A stretch of 64,000 nt of DNA from Meandrina meandrites (Eukaryota > Cnidaria > Anthozoa > Scleractinia > Meandrinidae), in assembly GCA_963693305.1 (NCBI GenBank), contig OY855905.1:22769937-22833936 (forward strand), written 5' to 3'. How positions within the stretch are numbered: position 1 is the first letter of the stretch; each line of letters begins with the position of its first letter. The position numbers and the translations under genes were made by a program. The notes beneath the pieces are model-generated. The model was not told the DNA's origin and searched no databases. It was given only the letters and a program-made list of their open reading frames with translations. This document shows, one piece after another, positions 63,501-64,000 of the stretch.

Positions 63501-63849
63501 GAACCAAGACCAGTTACCATCAAATAGCTGTCCACTTTACAGAAGCAAACCAAAAACACCCATATACCCATGTAACACTTGGGGGAAAAGTGAGCCTGCA
63601 GTTTATGGCAGTGAGGTTAGTTTGCAGCATGATACTTTGCTTGGCGTATGTACTCCAGCTACACGTATTCTACGATATGGAAGGCAAAACTTGAGTTGAG
63701 CAGGATTTGACATCGACAACATCTAGTCAGGTGTACACCTACCTTGGTCTTCAAACAACTTAGTCTTCACCATGTTGTGGATACAGTCCATTTTCTGAGA
63801 GGTTAAACGCTTTTCCGGAATTTTCTCGATGAATTCTCTAGCATAGTAA
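30542..63849 (-). CDS. DOCK1: DOCK1/2/5-type Rac guanine-nucleotide exchange factor, 3' part (29 exons, 5' incomplete)
   Basis: Exons in transcript order: 63743-63849, 63014-63141, 62247-62342, 61478-61576, 61015-61109, 60805-60880, 60193-60293, 49442-49500, 47974-48045, 47487-47563, 46798-46883, 46200-46362, 45835-45878, 45303-45393, 44797-44907, 43984-44073, 43739-43843, 43361-43447, 42206-42260, 41570-41651, 41390-41474, 39762-39848, 38216-38392, 37530-37613, 36555-36680, 32552-32709, 32006-32144, 31306-31488, 30542-30619. All join in phase, giving the final 979 residues without a stop. Class A DOCK proteins work with ELMO to load GTP on Rac in cell migration, engulfment and cell fusion. 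Landmarks include [89 protein letters not shown] and [20 protein letters not shown]. The SH3 and DHR1 regions would lie in the missing part. It ends in a proline-rich tail with several SH3-ligand motifs. Two to three DOCK class A genes exist in vertebrates; which one this matches best is not resolved. Confidence 0.95.
30620..31305. other. Last DOCK intron, mostly an inverted repeat
   Basis: Intron between the last two coding exons. Most of it, about 30868-31276, is a palindrome listed separately. Confidence 0.7.
30868..31276. repeat. Palindromic element in last DOCK intron
   Basis: Arms of about 200 bases read from CCATGTTCTAAACGAGC at the left to the complement GCTCGTTTAGAACATGG at the right, with a turn near 31070 around GGAGGGACAGGCGTCCTCC. 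Arm similarity is high, so it could fold into a long hairpin in the pre-mRNA. Likely a non-autonomous DNA element. Confidence 0.85.
31680..31925 (-). repeat. Reverse-orientation copies of the 14.7-15.0 kb tandem repeat core
   Basis: CCACATGAAAGAACTGTTC at 31688 and CCACATGAAAGAACTGAT at 31896 are reverse complements of the core of the tandem repeat at 14712-15045. They show that this unit is dispersed. Confidence 0.6.
33116..33542. mobile_element. Foldback MITE with GCGTTCGATTGACC termini
   Basis: Left end TGCGTTCGATTGACC followed by TTATTCCGGAATAAG; right end is its reverse complement. Inside, TTATTCCGGAATA-type words recur. About 427 bp, no coding capacity. A short flanking TTAG occurs on both sides, too short to call a target duplication. 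Confidence 0.8.
33789..36266. mobile_element. 2.5 kb terminal-inverted-repeat element with 6-bp target duplication AGTTAT
   Basis: The left end CAGGACAACTCGG is mirrored at the right end as CCGAGTTGTCCTG. AGTTAT flanks both ends directly (33783-33788 and 36267-36272). Inside both ends are iterated palindromic units, GGATTAATATTAATCC and the TGGATTATAATAATC series, and in the middle a duplicated 30-bp unit at about 35188-35255. No transposase frame was recognised, so it is non-autonomous or too decayed. A 6-bp duplication excludes the usual mariner, piggyBac and hAT classes. Confidence 0.85.
36308..36380 (-). repeat. Fragment of tRNA-derived SINE
   Basis: The minus strand reads TAGCCCAGTTAGTAGAGC (box A-like) then GTGCCGGTATC and GGTCATGG, the head of a tRNA-derived SINE type. 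The expected box B is degraded and the body is missing. Not a functional tRNA. Confidence 0.55.
37718..37780 (-). repeat. tRNA-like SINE head or tRNA pseudogene
   Basis: The minus strand shows box A-like TGGCCTAATGGTTAGGG at 37762-37778 and box B-like GGTACGATCCTGG at 37722-37734, about the right distance apart, with an anticodon-loop-like CTTGTAG between. The box B has an A where tRNAs have T, stems are imperfect, and no acceptor stem is seen. Treated as a SINE fragment. Confidence 0.55.
37803..37974. mobile_element. hAT-like MITE with CAGTGGCGGATCCAG ends
   Basis: A 172-bp element whose ends CAGTGGCGGATCCAG and CTGGATCCGCCACTG are exact inverted repeats. Termini of this CAGTGGCGGATCC type are common in hAT-group MITEs of animals. 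A perfect 8-bp target duplication was not seen. Confidence 0.8.
38634..39591. mobile_element. Palindromic element with THAP-like coding remnant
   Basis: The left arm (from CACCGAATGCAAATATGGCG) and right arm (ending in its complement at 39591) match over about 340 bases each, with a spacer of about 280 bases. Each arm contains the start of a frame beginning [13 protein letters not shown]. The element lies in a DOCK intron. Confidence 0.8.
39255..39576 (-). pseudogene. THAP-domain-like remnant
   Basis: The frame starting [13 protein letters not shown] later reads LREKWINAV and [11 protein letters not shown], spaced like the Trp and C-x2-H half of a THAP zinc-binding domain. The first cysteine pair can be found in another frame (CFECH), implying a frameshift. 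THAP domains occur in P-element and Kolobok-type transposases. No transposase catalytic region is present. Confidence 0.4.
40520..40902. mobile_element. TTAA-flanked MITE (383 bp), copy A of AGGG-CACTGTCACG type
   Basis: TTAA at 40516-40519 and 40903-40906 flank inverted ends AGGGGCACTGTCACG and CGTGACAGTGCCCCT. No coding capacity. TTAA duplications are typical of piggyBac and Kolobok transposons. The related ends at 55843-56225 show it belongs to a family. Confidence 0.85.
41735..41752 (+). repeat. Poly-G tract
   Basis: A run of about 20 G, flanked by GGTGG and AGGG. Similar runs occur at 1171, 7110, 12510 and (as C) 13120, 25005 and 29841. Confidence 0.9.
42310..42365 (+). repeat. Microsatellite cluster (CTGT/CCGA-type tetramers)
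   Basis: TGCCTGCCTGTCTGTCTG is followed by GACCGACCGACCGACC. Located in a DOCK intron. Confidence 0.7.
43011..43200 (+). repeat. Dispersed repeat ending in a CG-rich hairpin (copy 2)
   Basis: Shares the GGCCGCCAT start, the CACGCGCCCGCGA core and the GCGGCCCTTCGGGCCGC hairpin with the copy at 19736-19910. A GTAT microsatellite at about 43034-43060 has expanded inside it. It lies in a DOCK intron. Confidence 0.6.
44156..44290. repeat. Inverted repeat in DOCK intron
   Basis: Arms begin TCAAAACGAGTCCTCGTG... and end with the near-complement CACGACTCGTTTTGA; both contain ATTCATATGAAAATGAG-like words. Size suggests a small foldback element. Confidence 0.7.
44963..45036 (+). repeat. Tandem TGCACGTGCAC/TGCACATGCAC repeat
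   Basis: About six units of ~12 bases built on TGCACGTGCAC with CACATG and CACGTG variants, so the array is a run of CANNTG E-box cores. It sits 55 bases upstream, in transcript sense, of the DOCK exon ending at 44907. Confidence 0.75.
48123..48384. mobile_element. Tc1/mariner-like MITE with TA target site
   Basis: TA at 48121-48122 and 48385-48386 flank inverted ends CCGTGTTTTCTCGATTA and TAATCGAGAAAATACGG. Internal AAACGCCGGG words recur. About 262 bp with no coding capacity. Confidence 0.85.
50090..50094 (+). promoter_or_regulatory. CCAAT box of the nested gene
   Basis: CCAAT 154 bases before the ATG, followed by TTCAGGCCACTCC and GTCATGCGATAACTC as in the other two copies. Conservation across copies that have otherwise drifted suggests a working core promoter. 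Confidence 0.55.
50244..50831 (+). CDS. Small cnidarian-type membrane protein nested antisense in a DOCK intron
   Basis: A 195-residue single-exon frame paralogous to the gene at 25782. Shared features: an acidic loop with [17 protein letters not shown], a membrane segment ending [30 protein letters not shown], then two strong membrane segments and a final [10 protein letters not shown]. About four membrane spans. It is open, starts with a well-aligned ATG, and has a CCAAT box 154 bases upstream. It lies on the strand opposite to DOCK within its 10.7 kb intron, so independent transcription is expected. The EAFPQ pattern recalls XK-related proteins, but this is only a short match. Function unknown. 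Confidence 0.72.
   Translation: MDSTDTNLVVLVYGCLIIYEIADKYVDINIMGEYQDGNLSNYPEESVDDALGAFVFIGGCITSLRIVLYIWRIVLLRTGDTSQDELHDRLNLRMSVAKALFEAFPQSTIAKFCFSNCVTENNMKALVQVFDVLSIFPFIMFVFFLLYYYCRHGEELDRVTVIIMVTTFIFSVLGFIFACSSIDDFNEQCPARPFR
51919..53581. mobile_element. Giant palindromic element (1.66 kb) flanked by TTAA
   Basis: TTAA at 51915-51918 and 53582-53585 flank ends GGTGGCCCGCGGCTA and TAGCCGCGGGCCACC. The two halves are inverted copies for nearly the whole length, about 820 bases each, turning near 52750. Similarity is high but not perfect, and many word changes can be seen near 52580 and 52880. No transposase. Could form a very long hairpin. Confidence 0.9.
54074..54631 (-). pseudogene. Myb/SANT-like DNA-binding protein pseudogene (PIF/Harbinger type)
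   Basis: Starts ATG 54631 with [16 protein letters not shown], then a one-base loss in an A-run shifts the frame. The Myb/SANT-like part continues as [48 protein letters not shown] and [17 protein letters not shown], the standard order for the accessory Myb-like protein of Harbinger transposons. After a stop and a second shift the Gln/Glu-rich tail runs to TAA at 54074-54076 (FKDLASK). No Harbinger transposase is in the window. Confidence 0.75.
54769..57512. mobile_element. 2.7 kb TTAA-flanked element with AGGGCAACTCTTGG ends
   Basis: TTAA at 54765-54768 and 57513-57516 flank inverted ends AGGGCAACTCTTGG and CCAAGAGTTGCCCT. A short frame near 54971 begins [13 protein letters not shown] and soon stops; no transposase was recognised. 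A 383-bp TTAA element has inserted inside (55843-56225). Confidence 0.8.
55843..56225. mobile_element. TTAA-flanked MITE (383 bp), copy B, nested
   Basis: TTAA at 55839-55842 and 56226-56229 flank ends AGGGACACTATCACG and a near-complement. Ends resemble those of 40520-40902, and the length is the same by my count, though the interiors do not obviously align. It lies inside the 2.7 kb element. Confidence 0.8.
57888..58055 (+). repeat. Direct repeat, first copy (partner at 58938-59052)
   Basis: Words such as ATCATAAATAATATGTG, TCATTTTGTTTTCC, GCCATTTTTATTTCCC and AGCAAAATGTTCCCCC occur in the same order in both copies, about 1.05 kb apart. No open frame is shared. Confidence 0.7.
58938..59052 (+). 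repeat. Direct repeat, second copy (partner at 57888-58055)
   Basis: Shorter and internally deleted relative to the first copy, with the same ordered words. Confidence 0.7.
60480..60575 (+). mobile_element. Possible retroelement 3' tail
   Basis: GGAACAACGCTCGAAACGTC followed by AGCTTTC is a phrase seen near the ends of many invertebrate retroelements. A similar CGGTCGAAACGTCG occurs at 59353. No coding part is attached. Confidence 0.3.
61663..61731 (-). repeat. Truncated tRNA-derived SINE
   Basis: The minus strand reads GGGTAGCGCAGTGGTAAGAA then GGCTCGCCTCCCA, the typical head of a tRNA-derived SINE; the box B half is missing and a short CTGGGAGGCG duplication is present. Confidence 0.6.
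62052..62291. repeat. Tandem duplication that copied part of a DOCK exon
   Basis: Unit 1 (62052-62175) and unit 2 (62176 to about 62291) share GGTTTAGTTGG, TTTGTACTT and CACAACAGCTAGTGA. Unit 2 includes the donor side of the exon 62247-62342. In unit 1 the equivalent donor reads GG instead of GT, so the extra exon half cannot be spliced at that site. Confidence 0.8.
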
Positions 63850-64000
63850 CTAAACCAAGAGATGATGTAATGTATATGAAATGATTCATATAAACCAAGA
63901 GAATTAAGCGTTAATTAGAAAAAAAAAAACAAATACTCTCTAAGGAACTGAAAATTGTTCAACTGATACTCAAAGAAACGTAACCGTCACGCAACACTCA

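Noticed and set aside
1..64000. CRISPR arrays, operons, phage or bacterial islands
   Set aside because: No regularly spaced repeats of that type and no ribosome-binding-site-led gene chains; every supported gene except the intronless ones has spliceosomal introns.

Overview
This is nuclear DNA from an animal, most likely a stony coral or a close anthozoan relative. The evidence is long AT-rich introns with GT-AG boundaries, a secreted aspartate/glutamate-rich protein of the coral skeletal-matrix type, and many foldback and terminal-inverted-repeat elements. Nothing prokaryotic (operons, ribosome-binding sites, CRISPR) is present. The species cannot be named from the sequence alone.

Layout. 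1-3.1 kb: non-coding, with a possible retroelement tail. 3.1-5.7 kb, plus strand: a secreted acid-rich protein gene, with an intronic open reading frame that fits as an alternative last exon. 9.2-12.0 kb, plus strand: a complete four-exon NHP2 gene (box H/ACA snoRNP protein) with a 0.6 kb foldback element in intron 1. 12-17.3 kb: repeats, a poly-G/poly-C-bounded element and a long-unit tandem repeat. 17.3-18.3 kb, minus strand: an intronless multipass membrane protein, distantly TspO/MBR-like. 18.3-21.6 kb: repeats and foldbacks. 21.6-27.8 kb: a decayed duplicate of three consecutive DOCK exons together with two copies of a small membrane-protein gene, one broken and one intact. 28-29.6 kb: a degenerate non-LTR retrotransposon. 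30.5-63.8 kb, minus strand: the 3' half of a DOCK1/2/5-type Rac exchange-factor gene. I traced 29 exons with consistent phase, giving the last 979 residues including the whole DHR2 region and a proline-rich tail. Its 5' half lies beyond 64 kb.

The DOCK introns hold most of the remaining content: a third, intact copy of the small membrane-protein gene on the opposite strand (50.2 kb), a 1.66 kb near-perfect palindrome, three elements bounded by TTAA, a 2.5 kb element with a 6-bp target duplication, a Harbinger-type Myb/SANT pseudogene, a THAP-like fragment and tRNA-derived SINE fragments.

The most notable points are: (1) the acid-rich gene with a possible mutually exclusive, chemically different last exon; (2) the collinear copying of DOCK exons with their nested antisense gene, so the nested gene now exists in three copies sharing a CCAAT box 150-156 bp upstream of each ATG; and (3) the variety of TTAA-bounded elements in a single intron. 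Exons were located by reading splice sites and translating by eye; no alignment or expression data were available.
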